64,000 bases of DNA from the IMG/VR virus record IMGVR_UViG_3300010885_050098, positions 1 through 64,000 of that record. The stretch is one strand, 5' to 3'. Within the stretch, counting starts at the first letter, position 1. Every line of letters begins with the position of its first letter. Of the stretch, positions 8,406-16,109 are shown in pieces. The position numbers and the translations under genes are program-made. Under the pieces are notes generated by a model, which was given only the letters and a program-made list of their open reading frames with translations, was not told the origin of the DNA and did not search any database. Source of the stretch: a virus.

Positions 8406-8777
8406 CTAGTTGTAGTTTGGATCTGATTCAGCGCCTGCTGGAACTGGAACTTCTCCAGTTGCTGCTACCGCTACTGCTGTTGGTGCAATTGTAATTGCTG
8501 TACCTGATTGGTTAGCTTCAACCTGTAGGTCAGCGGCTGTCTTAGAGTTGACGTCAACTGCAGCAAATGCTGAATTGATTTCATCTAGTGATAATTTTCC
8601 GTCATTCATAAAACCACGAGCAAGTTTTTCTACTACGGCTGCAACTGCTGTAAGACCAGCAACCGTTACCGCTTTCATTACTGAGATACCAGCAATAGAG
8701 CCAGCACCGATTACGCCAAGACCGCTAGCTGCAAAAACAGCTACGATGCGAAGCAAAATATTTCCGAAAGTTTTCAT
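8406..8777 (-). CDS. Holin-like membrane protein
   Basis: A 123-residue protein with two hydrophobic segments near residues 8-35 and 36-50, a helix MNDGKLSLDEINSAF and a disordered Ala/Pro-rich tail. Its start overlaps the stop of the small membrane protein upstream (TAATG), and the endolysin follows nine bases later. Size, topology and place fit a holin. The DGKLS-type helix also recurs three times in the large secreted protein of the same operon, which is odd. Confidence 0.65.
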   Translation of the reverse strand: MKTFGNILLRIVAVFAASGLGVIGAGSIAGISVMKAVTVAGLTAVAAVVEKLARGFMNDGKLSLDEINSAFAAVDVNSKTAADLQVEANQSGTAITIAPTAVAVAATGEVPVPAGAESDPNYN

Positions 8778-8950
8778 TATTCATCATCCTTTGGGTTGCG
8801 AATCGGATAGGTAACGGCCCATGCAAATAGTGTTCCGACAATTGCGTAGCCAACAATGGTTTTTGCGGAACCATCAAGTACTACCCAAGCAATGAACATT
8901 CCTAGAAGTGTCCACAGTTGATCAATCATGTCTGTTAGTATTTTTTTCAA
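8777..8950 (-). CDS. Small two-TM holin candidate
   Basis: I choose the TTG at 8950 (57 residues, begins MKKILTD), because AGGAGAAGGAAG stands just upstream and TTG overlaps the stop of the preceding gene as TTGA. The ATG at 8929 would give 50 residues but has no ribosome-binding site. Two hydrophobic segments (MFIAWVVL and IVGYAIVGTLFAWAV) and a charged tail ending NPKDDE give the usual small-holin layout. Confidence 0.65.
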   Translation of the reverse strand: MKKILTDMIDQLWTLLGMFIAWVVLDGSAKTIVGYAIVGTLFAWAVTYPIRNPKDDE

Positions 8951-11610
8951 GGCTTCCTTCTCCTGACTCCTTTTGTTTCTCCAGACGCGCCTCCGCCTCC
9001 AGAATTTCCTCCACCACTTCCGCCAGAACGACTACCACCTGATGTGGATCCTCCAGCAGCTGCGGCTGCGGCACCAACTGCGTTGATTGCAGCATTACCT
9101 GCAATAACGGCAGCAACTACCATTTTTTGTGCTTCTTCACGTTCTTGTGGGGACATGTCTGCACCAATAGATCCGAGTGCTTGAAGTGCTTGTCCTGGGT
9201 CGCTAAATATTGCGCCAACTAATTCCGATGGGCTCTCTAGTAGAACTAGGGCCGCAGCAACGTCTGCTGTAATTATAACTTCGTTACCCTTTTCATCCTG
9301 CCTAACCTCGACTGGGGTCTCTGGTGGAAGGTCCCCATACTCAATACCAGCGTCTTTAATTTGTTCTTTAGTAAGGGTGTCACCCTCTGCAACAGACTGA
9401 ATAAGGGCTTCGGCTACAAGATCTTTTTCGGCAGCGGTAAGTTTTCCATCAGCCGCTAAAGCATCGGACAGAGAGTTAACTTCTTCTTTACTTACCTCTC
9501 CGTCAGCGTTTAGAGCATCAAGTAACTTCTCACCATCAGCGACAGAGAGTTTTCCGTCCGCTAACAAATCATCTACAGCAGCCGCAACTTCCTCTGCTAC
9601 ACTCGGGGCTTCTACAGGAGGTTCAGGTGAAGGATTTAATTCAGGCTCTGGAGCAGGCTCAGGAGCGGGTTCTTGTTCTGGCTCAGGAGCAGGTTCGGGT
9701 GCTGGGTCTTGCGGCTGCTCAGGTTGAGGCTCTACTACGGGATCAGGAGTAGGTGATGGATCAAGAGAGTCAGGATTTTCAGAAGGTATGGGATCTAGCG
9801 GTAGAGGAGGCTCGTCAGGCTGTGGATCAGTGGTTGGATCAGGGTTCAGAGGAACTTCTGGTGGAACAACTTCTGGAGCAGGAGGACTTGGAACGGGATC
9901 AACTACAGGAGTCGGTTCGCTCGGCTGTTGAGGTTGCTGTGCAGGCGCTGGGGGTGCTGGCGGCACATAAGCTTGAATCGCTTGAACTGCCTGAGACACC
10001 GCAAGAATAGCGTTATCCGCTGATTGATTTGCTGTTGATATTGTTGTTGTAGCAGTTGCTGTGGCAGTTTCTGCGTTGACTGTTGCTGTTGTTAGGTTTG
10101 TGTTGGCAACTGTTAGGTTTTCTTGTGCAACTGTTAAGTTTGCTTGAGCTGTTGTTAAATTTAGTTGTGCGGTTTCATACGCAGCCTGTGCAGCAGCAAT
10201 AGCCTGTGTACCCGCATTTGCAGCGCTCATAGCTGCTGTATAAGAGTCCCAAGCAGCGTTTCTTTCAGCTAGCTTTGAATCATATGCGGCCTGAGCATCT
10301 ACAGCAGCTTGAGCAGTTGTAGGGATAGCAGCTTGTGCGGCTGCTGCGGCAGCGACTAATACTGGGTCTTTAGTTGTAGTTGTTGCACTAAAAGCAGTAG
10401 TTCCCGGATTAGTCCAATAGCCAGTACCGTCAGATCGAGTAATACCCCAACCTAATGTTACGTTAGCGCCACCACCATGTTCGTAGTACCAAAGCACAAA
10501 GTCTTGTTGTTTATCTGTAGTGGTGTTATACGTAGGTGAGTATTGACTCCAAGTAGCGCCTTGGTCTCTCCAGTTATTAATAGCAAGAACACCATCTAAA
10601 TATAGTTTTGCGCCATCATCTGAGTAAACGGCGTATTTAACCGCAACTGCTTCTTCTGGGACAGTAATAGTTCCCTCATATTTAACAATTACATTGTCTA
10701 CTCGTCCTGAATTAAGAACTTGCCCACTTCCCCAGCTAGCTGATATGTAAGGAACTGTTGTTGTTGAAAGTGGTGTTGTTTCTGTTGTAGGTAGTGGTGT
10801 AGCTGTACTTCCACTATATGCGTACGTAGTTGCTTTGACGCCATTAGTTACAACGGTTACTTGAGACGCATCCGCTGCCGCTTGAGCAATGGGTGCTGCA
10901 ATAACTGCCGCATCTGCTGCTGCTTGGGCTGGAGCAATTTGGTCATGCAAAGGGCCTAGTTCAGCGTTTTTGTTATAAAAGTCAACGCAAGCAGATCCCT
11001 GTGTACAAGCAGCATTAGCATCTAAAGCAGGTTGAGCACTCTGTGCTGTAGTTAAAGAAGTTTGAGCATTAGTAACGCTATCCGTCGCTATTGAAACTAC
11101 ATTAGTTTTATCTGCCACTACGGCCGTAGCGCTATCTACAACCGCCTGTGCGGGCGCTACAAGCGCTGTAGCCGCTGTTGCAGCCTGTGCGGATGCTGTT
11201 GCTGTTTCTAATGCGGCAGAGGCTGTGGTAATGGCTGTTTGAGCCGCAGTAATCTGGGTTGCGGCAGAGGTTTCTTGAGCAGGACTCGCAACTTCAATTG
11301 CCGTGTTTAATGTTACAGTAGCCGTCTCAATTTTTTGTGCTACGGAGGTTACTGTTGGAACTACTACTATTGGTGCCGTTTCTGATGGGTTGGGCTGTTG
11401 GTTCGATCCAGTCGTATTATCCTGAGAAGGAGAAGTACCAGAAGTTGTACCAGAATTGGTTAAAGGATCAGGAGAAGATCCAATATCTTGAGTCGGGCCG
11501 CTGGAAACAGGAGTAACTTCATCTGCTTGTGCGGAGGTAGCCAAAGAGAGCGATAGGAATATAATTCCTCCGCTTATTATTAAGTGTAACTTTTTAAAAT
11601 ACCGTCTCAA
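8947..11610 (-). CDS. Large secreted protein with PA14-like domain
   Basis: An 887-residue protein. Residues 1-29 are a signal peptide with cleavage likely after AQA. Next come Ala/Thr-rich helical repeats, a PA14-like domain at about 250-410 (DDGAKLYLDG, then NNW), a further Ala-rich helical segment, a Pro/Glu-rich linker at about 550-680, four DGKLS or DGEVS helical units at about 680-790 and a Gly-rich basic tail. PA14 domains are known for carbohydrate binding. The start is a TTG without a clear ribosome-binding site. A leader hairpin GTTGTC/GACAAC lies at 11637-11657. The downstream lysis genes are coupled to it, so it may act outside the membrane during lysis or in host-surface masking. 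Confidence 0.75.
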   Translation of the reverse strand: MRRYFKKLHLIISGGIIFLSLSLATSAQADEVTPVSSGPTQDIGSSPDPLTNSGTTSGTSPSQDNTTGSNQQPNPSETAPIVVVPTVTSVAQKIETATVTLNTAIEVASPAQETSAATQITAAQTAITTASAALETATASAQAATAATALVAPAQAVVDSATAVVADKTNVVSIATDSVTNAQTSLTTAQSAQPALDANAACTQGSACVDFYNKNAELGPLHDQIAPAQAAADAAVIAAPIAQAAADASQVTVVTNGVKATTYAYSGSTATPLPTTETTPLSTTTVPYISASWGSGQVLNSGRVDNVIVKYEGTITVPEEAVAVKYAVYSDDGAKLYLDGVLAINNWRDQGATWSQYSPTYNTTTDKQQDFVLWYYEHGGGANVTLGWGITRSDGTGYWTNPGTTAFSATTTTKDPVLVAAAAAAQAAIPTTAQAAVDAQAAYDSKLAERNAAWDSYTAAMSAANAGTQAIAAAQAAYETAQLNLTTAQANLTVAQENLTVANTNLTTATVNAETATATATTTISTANQSADNAILAVSQAVQAIQAYVPPAPPAPAQQPQQPSEPTPVVDPVPSPPAPEVVPPEVPLNPDPTTDPQPDEPPLPLDPIPSENPDSLDPSPTPDPVVEPQPEQPQDPAPEPAPEPEQEPAPEPAPEPELNPSPEPPVEAPSVAEEVAAAVDDLLADGKLSVADGEKLLDALNADGEVSKEEVNSLSDALAADGKLTAAEKDLVAEALIQSVAEGDTLTKEQIKDAGIEYGDLPPETPVEVRQDEKGNEVIITADVAAALVLLESPSELVGAIFSDPGQALQALGSIGADMSPQEREEAQKMVVAAVIAGNAAINAVGAAAAAAGGSTSGGSRSGGSGGGNSGGGGASGETKGVRRRKP

Positions 11611-11671
11611 TACTACGAATGGACGTGAAGCGTTCAGTTGTCTTCTCCCTCGACAACTTTATTTTACTATA

Positions 11672-11896
11672 TTAGCTATGTTTTAAAGTACTAAAAATCA
11701 GTTCTTCCTCAGGATCATAAACTGAAGCTGATTTTGATTTTATTTCTAATCTTAATTTTCTAGCGTGGTGACCGCAAAACATCAGTTCACCGTTAAGAAA
11801 CGTTGCTACTACTTTTGCCGCAGCAGCGCATGAATCACATCGATCCTCCGCCGTCAGAACCCGATCCGGCTGTACTTCCAGCGTCTGTTCCTGCAT
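11672..11896 (-). CDS. DUF7455-like zinc protein
   Basis: A 74-residue protein with the motif LTAEDRCDSC, then a strand and FCGHHARKL near residue 57. This matches DUF7455, a small actinobacterial family that probably binds zinc through C-x2-C and C-x2-HH. I start at the internal Met at 11896. The longer frame to 11953 would overlap the upstream gene deeply. The overlap of about 60 bases that remains is unusual for this genome. Confidence 0.65.
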   Translation of the reverse strand: MQEQTLEVQPDRVLTAEDRCDSCAAAAKVVATFLNGELMFCGHHARKLRLEIKSKSASVYDPEEELIFSTLKHS

Positions 11897-12065
11897 GCTC
11901 AGCTCCCTCACTAGTTGTTGTATCAGCATTAGTTGTTCCAGAGCCCATGCCACCCCACATATACGCAGGATAGTAAGGTATTACAACCCCACCAATTCTA
12001 AGATGACCACGTTCGTTCATAGACACATTATCGTGCTGTCTATGACGTTTCTTTTTATTTTTCAT
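11835..12065 (-). CDS. Gly/Ser/Thr-rich small protein
   Basis: A 76-residue product from the ATG at 12065, which has GCAGGAAG nine bases upstream; an earlier ATG at 12074 sits too close to that element. A basic N-terminus (KNKKKRHRQ) is followed by IPYYPAYMWGGMG and a low-complexity tail. No family is recognised. Its end overlaps the DUF7455-like gene in another frame. Confidence 0.55.
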   Translation of the reverse strand: MKNKKKRHRQHDNVSMNERGHLRIGGVVIPYYPAYMWGGMGSGTTNADTTTSEGAEHAGTDAGSTAGSGSDGGGSM

Positions 12066-12180
12066 AATCGTCATCTTCCTGCAAATGTTTAAGTTCGCAA
12101 TCTCTGGCTAATCCTGGCACTACGTAAATTTTACCGCAGAACTCGCAAGTCCACCGCTTTATGCGTTCTTTATCGTCCAA
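12055..12180 (-). CDS. Small zinc-finger protein, 41 aa
   Basis: A TTG-started frame, preceded directly by an in-frame TAG, with the pattern WTCEFCGKIYV followed by a further Cys and His. This looks like a minimal C2HC zinc finger. It overlaps the next start by 11 bases. The start codon is uncertain because no ribosome-binding site is visible. Confidence 0.45.
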   Translation of the reverse strand: MDDKERIKRWTCEFCGKIYVVPGLARDCELKHLQEDDDYEK

Positions 12181-12187
12181 CTAAATA

Positions 12188-12388
12188 TTAGCTTTTCTTT
12201 TTCTTTTTTGTCTTGCCGTATTGATAGCCACCCTTATTGTAATACTCACTGAGGTCTTGAGTAAGTTTACGACCCGGTGCCATCATGTATTCACTAGTAT
12301 CAGGGCGCTCTGATGACATCTTTTCTTTTTTAACAGGTTCATCGCCCGGAAGTTGATACTCATCAAACTGGCTTGAATCCGATTTCAT
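12188..12388 (-). CDS. Charged disordered protein
   Basis: A 66-residue protein that starts MKSDSSQFDEY and ends in a lysine run. It overlaps the HNH gene upstream by four bases. The composition suggests disorder. It resembles other short proteins in this phage that begin with a Ser/Gln/Phe cluster. Confidence 0.6.
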   Translation of the reverse strand: MKSDSSQFDEYQLPGDEPVKKEKMSSERPDTSEYMMAPGRKLTQDLSEYYNKGGYQYGKTKKKKKS

Positions 12389-12678
12389 TTTTCGTTTTCT
12401 TTTTTACCAGCGCGACGTTTATTTTCTTTAGCGGTGTTTTTACTGCGTGAGATGGCACGAAGGTTGCTTGACTTGTCATTGCTGTGATTGTTGTCTTTGT
12501 GATCCACGGTAATGTCTTTAGATTTGATTTTTCCGTTTTTAGACTCGTAATCAGCGCGGGCTTTATTTTTTGAAGTAGTAACCCATTTACCATCTACTTT
12601 TTTCTTGTAGACATAAATAGGGCGTCCTCCATTAGCGTCAGAGCCCTTGTAAGGTCCAAACTTCTTTGTTTCAGCCAT
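12385..12678 (-). CDS. Small HNH endonuclease-like protein
   Basis: A 97-residue protein. Residues 58-90 contain VDHKDNNHSNDKSSNLRAIS followed by KNTAKEN, the DH...N...N layout of an HNH nuclease core. It is very basic, as expected for a DNA-binding enzyme. Such small HNH proteins may be free-standing homing endonucleases or DNA nicking enzymes. It is coupled on both sides (one-base and four-base overlaps), so it is integrated in the operon. Confidence 0.75.
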   Translation of the reverse strand: MAETKKFGPYKGSDANGGRPIYVYKKKVDGKWVTTSKNKARADYESKNGKIKSKDITVDHKDNNHSNDKSSNLRAISRSKNTAKENKRRAGKKENEK

Positions 12679-12956
12679 TATTCGTTTCCGTATCTGCTTT
12701 TCCGACTACGATCAAGCCAATGCTTAGCATCTGCTCCCATACGAAGTCCTTTAGCGCTTACTGGCATTTCGCCCATGGTCTTAACTTCATCTGTTGTCAT
12801 CTGTGGATTTAAACCAATAATGTATCCGCCACGATCGGCATCAGATTTTACATGTGATTGCTCTTGTTCTTTAGCGCGATTCCACAATGCTGTCTGGTCT
12901 TCACCTCTGCGAAATACTACTTGACGCTTAGGGTCATTTGCTCTGTCTTTAGCCAT
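12678..12956 (-). CDS. Hypothetical basic protein with NDPKR motif
   Basis: A 92-residue protein that begins MAKDRANDPKRQ. The N-terminal NDPKR motif recurs in the protein encoded at 37216-37419. It is rich in Arg, Lys and Asp without cysteines. No family is recognised. Confidence 0.65.
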   Translation of the reverse strand: MAKDRANDPKRQVVFRRGEDQTALWNRAKEQEQSHVKSDADRGGYIIGLNPQMTTDEVKTMGEMPVSAKGLRMGADAKHWLDRSRKSRYGNE

Positions 12957-12965
12957 GTTTAAACC

Positions 12966-13091
12966 TTACTTTGATTTTGGATAAGTATCAAGTACGGCAG
13001 CAATTCTACCGTCTTTACGAATACGAACAATCTTTCCATCTTTAATTTGGATTGGGTTAAAACGAACTTTAGGCTTAAGTCCCTTAGTCAT
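12966..13091 (-). CDS. Small basic beta-rich protein, 41 aa
   Basis: ATG to TAA frame whose start overlaps the upstream stop (TAATG). The sequence contains IKDGKIVRIRKDGRIAAVL, a pattern of two short strands with a turn, and 12 Lys or Arg residues. It may bind nucleic acid. No family is recognised. Confidence 0.55.
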   Translation of the reverse strand: MTKGLKPKVRFNPIQIKDGKIVRIRKDGRIAAVLDTYPKSK

Positions 13092-13303
13092 TATATTCCC
13101 CTTCCACTTTTGTTTAAAGCATCTGTTGCTTGAGTTGAAACTTGATATCTACCATAACTAGCACGAGGACCTGAGTACATGCCCTTCTCTACCTTGCGAG
13201 TTCCGTAAAACTCTTGAGCACGCTTGCTATTAGCATTTTTACCAAAAGCGCGTTCTTCGCGAGTTTTACCTAATGCTGGATCAAACATTTGACTTATCTT
13301 CAT
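13091..13303 (-). CDS. Basic hypothetical protein
   Basis: A 70-residue protein rich in Lys, Arg, Gly and Tyr, with MYSGPRASYGRY near residue 42. It overlaps the upstream gene by 23 bases and the downstream gene by a TAATG. It belongs to the run of short charged proteins between 12.2 and 13.8 kb. Confidence 0.6.
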   Translation of the reverse strand: MKISQMFDPALGKTREERAFGKNANSKRAQEFYGTRKVEKGMYSGPRASYGRYQVSTQATDALNKSGRGI

Positions 13304-13490
13304 CCATTTGAACTTCTTTTCCAGGATTAGCTAACGCACGATCTTCAGAAGGTGCTTCAGTAACTGGTTTTACAAGTTTAGATTGAATAGGACCAAAAGG
13401 AGATTTAGCCGCCATGGCGTCTTGATTTTTTCTTTCTTTCTTTTGTTCAAAACTAACTACGTTATCAAACTGCCCTTGTGATGGATTCAT
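13281..13490 (-). CDS. Disordered hypothetical protein
   Basis: A 69-residue protein that begins MNPSQGQFDNVV. A similar beginning (MNPSSSQFP) occurs in the protein at 35548-36039. It is charged, with no cysteines and no hydrophobic core, and is joined to its neighbour upstream by ATGA. Confidence 0.6.
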   Translation of the reverse strand: MNPSQGQFDNVVSFEQKKERKNQDAMAAKSPFGPIQSKLVKPVTEAPSEDRALANPGKEVQMDEDKSNV

Positions 13491-13831
13491 GACTTCTTCT
13501 TTGCACGACGAGCATTAGAGCCTTTATTAGGATTCCACTGTGCCCATGTAATAAAGTCTTTACGGCGCTTTTCTGCACCTTCAGCGCTATCGGCAACACC
13601 AGCTCCGCCTTGTGGCATATTAGCCCTCCACTTTGAAACAACCTCATCACGAGCTGGGGTGTTAGCGGAAGTTGCCGTAGTTGGTTCTGTATTAAATTCT
13701 TTTAGGCGTTCATTTGCATTTGCAATTCGATTAGGGTTTTGCTTAGCCCATGCCGCAAATTCAGCACTAGATGCACCCTCGGGTGGACGGGAGGCTTTCC
13801 AATCCTTATTATCTTTACGCTCTTTAGCCAT
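13487..13831 (-). CDS. Charged hypothetical protein with W/N/P repeats
   Basis: A 114-residue protein. Two related segments, FAAWAKQNPNR near residue 25 and FITWAQWNPNKGS near residue 93, suggest an internal duplication of a short helical unit. The ends are basic. No known family. Confidence 0.6.
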   Translation of the reverse strand: MAKERKDNKDWKASRPPEGASSAEFAAWAKQNPNRIANANERLKEFNTEPTTATSANTPARDEVVSKWRANMPQGGAGVADSAEGAEKRRKDFITWAQWNPNKGSNARRAKKKS

Positions 13832-13840
13832 AAGTAAAGT

Positions 13841-14062
13841 TTATATGTCTAAAGGCTGGTCGTATGTCTTAAGGGCTTTAGAAAACATACTTAGAACATC
13901 CCAATATACGGATTCGTGTTTTGTAAAGAAATGAAGCCCAATTACTTTTGTATCAGTTATAGAAGGTAAACAACCGTTATTGTAGTCTTTGTACAGCAGT
14001 TTTCTAAGGGCGCCGATTTCATCGTCCCTATCTTCTTGATCCATAAGCCAAACCATAAACAT
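13841..14062 (-). CDS. YozE-like SAM-fold small protein
   Basis: A 73-residue protein. VWLMDQEDRDDEIGALRKLLYKD resembles the YozE_SAM_like family in its W-L-x2-Q-x2-R-x-D-x-I-G pattern, although shown here only in part. I start at the Met at 14062; a longer frame to 14095 would run into the tRNA gene. YozE-like proteins are small helical proteins of unclear role. Confidence 0.55.
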   Translation of the reverse strand: MFMVWLMDQEDRDDEIGALRKLLYKDYNNGCLPSITDTKVIGLHFFTKHESVYWDVLSMFSKALKTYDQPLDI

Positions 14063-14084
14063 GGAATACAGGGTAGAGCATTTG

Positions 14085-14155
14085 CTCCCAGACATGGACT
14101 CGAACCACGATTAGATGCTCCAGAGGCACCCGTCCTGCCATTAGACGATCTGGGA
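14085..14155 (-). tRNA. tRNA-Gln (anticodon CTG)
   Basis: Folds as a full cloverleaf on the minus strand: acceptor TCCCAGA / TCTGGGA, D arm with TAATGGCA, anticodon stem GGTGC / GCATC with loop CTCTGGA, T arm CGTGG / CCATG with loop TTCGAGT. The discriminator base is G. The genome does not encode a full CCA end. It decodes CAG. Confidence 0.92.
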
Positions 14156-14159
14156 CTAT

Positions 14160-14732
14160 TTAGATGACTTTTTGCACTTTTTTCATATGACCAAGATGTA
14201 CCGTAGGGTCAAGCCAGATATCAAAACCCTGGTCAACTATTTTTTTACAAAACGCTGCATCTTCGCCCTCAATATCATCGAGCACGGTTGGGGTAAACTT
14301 TAGTTCAGTCATGTTTTTCATAACATGAGCCTTAACCGCAAAAAACCCCATACCCGCATATTTTATTTTAAATAAATCTTTTGTTACACAAACCGTGTAA
14401 CCCTCAACAAAGCCCTCGTAAGTTGCGGCAGCAATTTGTCCCTCCCTCATAAAATAACATCCAGATACAGCATCTTTATCAGATTCATAGAGTTTTACTA
14501 CATCTTCAGGTTTCCAAACAATATCGGAGTCAATCCAAAAATAAACCTTGCATTCTTCATCTTTGGCTATATCAAATGTAATCTCACGAGCAACGGCTAC
14601 GTGTGAAGAGAACTCTCCGTAAAAAGCCCAAGTAATCCCTTTACTCTCAAGAACTTGAATAGTTTTAAGCATGCTCTTTAGATAAAGCATCTCTACGTTA
14701 GGACCCGGTGTCAAGAACACGATATCTACCAT
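14160..14732 (-). CDS. GT-A-like glycosyltransferase
   Basis: A 190-residue protein. The centre has YFWIDSDIVWKPEDV, where D-S-D is the usual metal and nucleotide-sugar binding motif of GT-A enzymes, and the end has GEDAAFCKKIVDQGF, resembling the ED acceptor-side motif of family 2 enzymes. It is short for the family. It lies between two tRNA genes. The substrate is unknown; DNA, glycan or virion protein are all possible. Confidence 0.7.
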   Translation of the reverse strand: MVDIVFLTPGPNVEMLYLKSMLKTIQVLESKGITWAFYGEFSSHVAVAREITFDIAKDEECKVYFWIDSDIVWKPEDVVKLYESDKDAVSGCYFMREGQIAAATYEGFVEGYTVCVTKDLFKIKYAGMGFFAVKAHVMKNMTELKFTPTVLDDIEGEDAAFCKKIVDQGFDIWLDPTVHLGHMKKVQKVI

Positions 14733-14753
14733 TTACTTCTCCTTTTTCTTGGG

Positions 14754-14826
14754 CTGTCCCACTTGGGCTCGAACCAAGGACCTAGCGATTAACAGTCGCT
14801 CGCTCTGCCAACTGAGCTATGGGACA
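14754..14826 (-). tRNA. tRNA-Asn (anticodon GTT)
   Basis: Cloverleaf on the minus strand: acceptor TGTCCCA / TGGGACA, D arm GCTC / GAGC, anticodon stem AGCGA / TCGCT with loop CTGTTAA, T arm CTTGG / CCAAG with loop TTCGAGC. The discriminator is G. It decodes AAC and AAT. Confidence 0.94.
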
Positions 14827-14871
14827 TCAAGCACTTAGCTTAACGCGGGCAAATATAGGTGCGATACACCC

Positions 14872-14994
14872 TTAACTGATTCGGCAATCTTCGCAGACTC
14901 GTTCTGGTATTCCATAGACGATTACTGTCTTGCAATTGTCAGCCCAATTACCACAGGTACTGCAGTAGGCTTTCTCTGTCTTTGTTTGTTGCAT
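14872..14994 (-). CDS. Zinc-ribbon micro-protein, 40 aa
   Basis: ATG to TAA frame with CSTCGNWADNC and VCEDC, which give C-x2-C and C-x2-C knuckles about 20 residues apart plus one more Cys. The pattern is that of a small treble-clef or zinc ribbon. It lies in the gap between tRNA-Asn and the next gene. Confidence 0.6.
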   Translation of the reverse strand: MQQTKTEKAYCSTCGNWADNCKTVIVYGIPERVCEDCRIS

Positions 14995-15011
14995 ATTGGC
15001 CGCTTTGCAGA

Positions 15012-15215
15012 TTAAGCGTTACGAAGGATCGATGCAGCATCTTCATACGCTTCTGCAATGACCTCTAGTGCTTCTAATGCGGCTGGATGATTGTCATGCA
15101 AATTCCACTCAATGACTTTATACATCTCATCGGCAATTCCATCAAAATCTTCTGCTGTCATGTTAATGACATTGGTTGAACCGGCCTTAAGCCAATTCCT
15201 AAACTTATTCCACAT
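15012..15215 (-). CDS. Small acidic helical protein
   Basis: A 67-residue protein, mostly helical, rich in Ala, Glu and Asp in its second half. An AGGAGGAAC ribosome-binding element precedes the ATG. No family is recognised. Confidence 0.65.
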   Translation of the reverse strand: MWNKFRNWLKAGSTNVINMTAEDFDGIADEMYKVIEWNLHDNHPAALEALEVIAEAYEDAASILRNA

Positions 15216-15259
15216 AGTTCCTCCTAAGGATCTAAACGGAATAGTACTACAGAATGAAA

Positions 15260-15634
15260 CTAGTCGTTTTCATCAATCTTTGGGGTTTTAACTGACATCG
15301 GCTTGTTTCTTGCACGATCTTGCGCTGGGCTTATAACTCTGTCAAAAACAACTGATTCAGGCATGTCACTAGAGACTCGATTGAACTGACGAGACTGTGT
15401 CTTAATCTGACGAGGTTCAGCCTCACCGGGCGCAGTCTGCATCAATGCAGCCAACTCATCACGAGAAAAATCTTTAGTAGGGCGATTAGCAATCTTTTCT
15501 GAAGCGGCTAATCCTTCAGCAATTTCTGCAGGTTTTAATTTAGCTTCACGGCTTCCTCCACCTTTACCCATAGGGGCAACCTTCTTGCCTTTAAGGGGAG
15601 GGAGTTTCTTGTAGCGTTCCTGCTTTTTAGCCAT
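15260..15634 (-). CDS. Basic disordered hypothetical protein
   Basis: A 124-residue protein with a very basic N-terminus (KKQERYKKLPPLKGKK) and a short helical centre (LAASEKIANRPTKDFSRDEL). No cysteines or membrane segment. It may be a nucleic-acid binding or internal virion protein. No family recognised. Confidence 0.6.
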   Translation of the reverse strand: MAKKQERYKKLPPLKGKKVAPMGKGGGSREAKLKPAEIAEGLAASEKIANRPTKDFSRDELAALMQTAPGEAEPRQIKTQSRQFNRVSSDMPESVVFDRVISPAQDRARNKPMSVKTPKIDEND

Positions 15635-15646
15635 GTATAAAGAGTA

Positions 15647-15904
15647 CTAGAGAGGTTCCCCATTTTTGCACGATTCGCATGTGTACTGCTTAGATCCGCA
15701 AATTCTCATTCCGCAGTCGTAGTACCACTGACCCATATCTTCAACTTCTAGGGCTTTACCCATGGATTGAATTAAGTTTTGAAGTTGTATGGACATACCT
15801 GAATGGATCAACTTATCTTCAGGAAGTAGGGTTTGGTAATCCTCTGAATCAAGTTTGTCGTAAGCGGCAGAAAAGATTCCAGCAATTTTGTCTAAATCAA
15901 TCAT
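15647..15904 (-). CDS. Small protein with C-terminal zinc ribbon
   Basis: An 85-residue protein. The N-terminal 60 residues are helical; the end holds DCGMRICGSKQYTCESC, two cysteine pairs likely to bind zinc. Its start overlaps the stop of the cysteine-rich gene upstream by eight bases. Confidence 0.65.
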   Translation of the reverse strand: MIDLDKIAGIFSAAYDKLDSEDYQTLLPEDKLIHSGMSIQLQNLIQSMGKALEVEDMGQWYYDCGMRICGSKQYTCESCKNGEPL

Positions 15905-16049
15905 TAAGGGTATTCACATCTCGATAGGGGCAGAAGGTATCTGCAAGTTTACATTTCAGTTTAGGGTCACATACCTTGCAGACATTCTGCAAATCGTCAC
16001 AATAGCAAGTACAGCACTCTGGATCAGTACAACAATTACAATCTGCCAT
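15897..16049 (-). CDS. Cysteine-rich micro-protein, 11 Cys in 50 aa
   Basis: ATG to TGA frame. The N-terminal half reads CNCCTDPECCTCYC, followed by VCKVC and two more cysteines, a density similar to metallothioneins or cluster-binding peptides. It is the first gene of the left arm, facing the HNH gene across about 60 bases, and its end overlaps the next gene by eight bases. Function unknown; metal binding is inferred. Confidence 0.6.
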   Translation of the reverse strand: MADCNCCTDPECCTCYCDDLQNVCKVCDPKLKCKLADTFCPYRDVNTLND

Positions 16050-16109
16050 GGGGAGAACATAGCAGGCGGGCTACTGTGTGGCAAATTTCCCCATGTTAGT
16101 ATTCCCCCT

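Noticed and set aside
9753-10010. Antisense frame of 85 codons within the large secreted gene
   Set aside because: It is the shadow of the Pro/Glu-rich repeat on the other strand, with no ribosome-binding site.
13841-14095. Longer form of the YozE-like gene
   Set aside because: The upstream 33 bases overlap the 3' end of tRNA-Gln.
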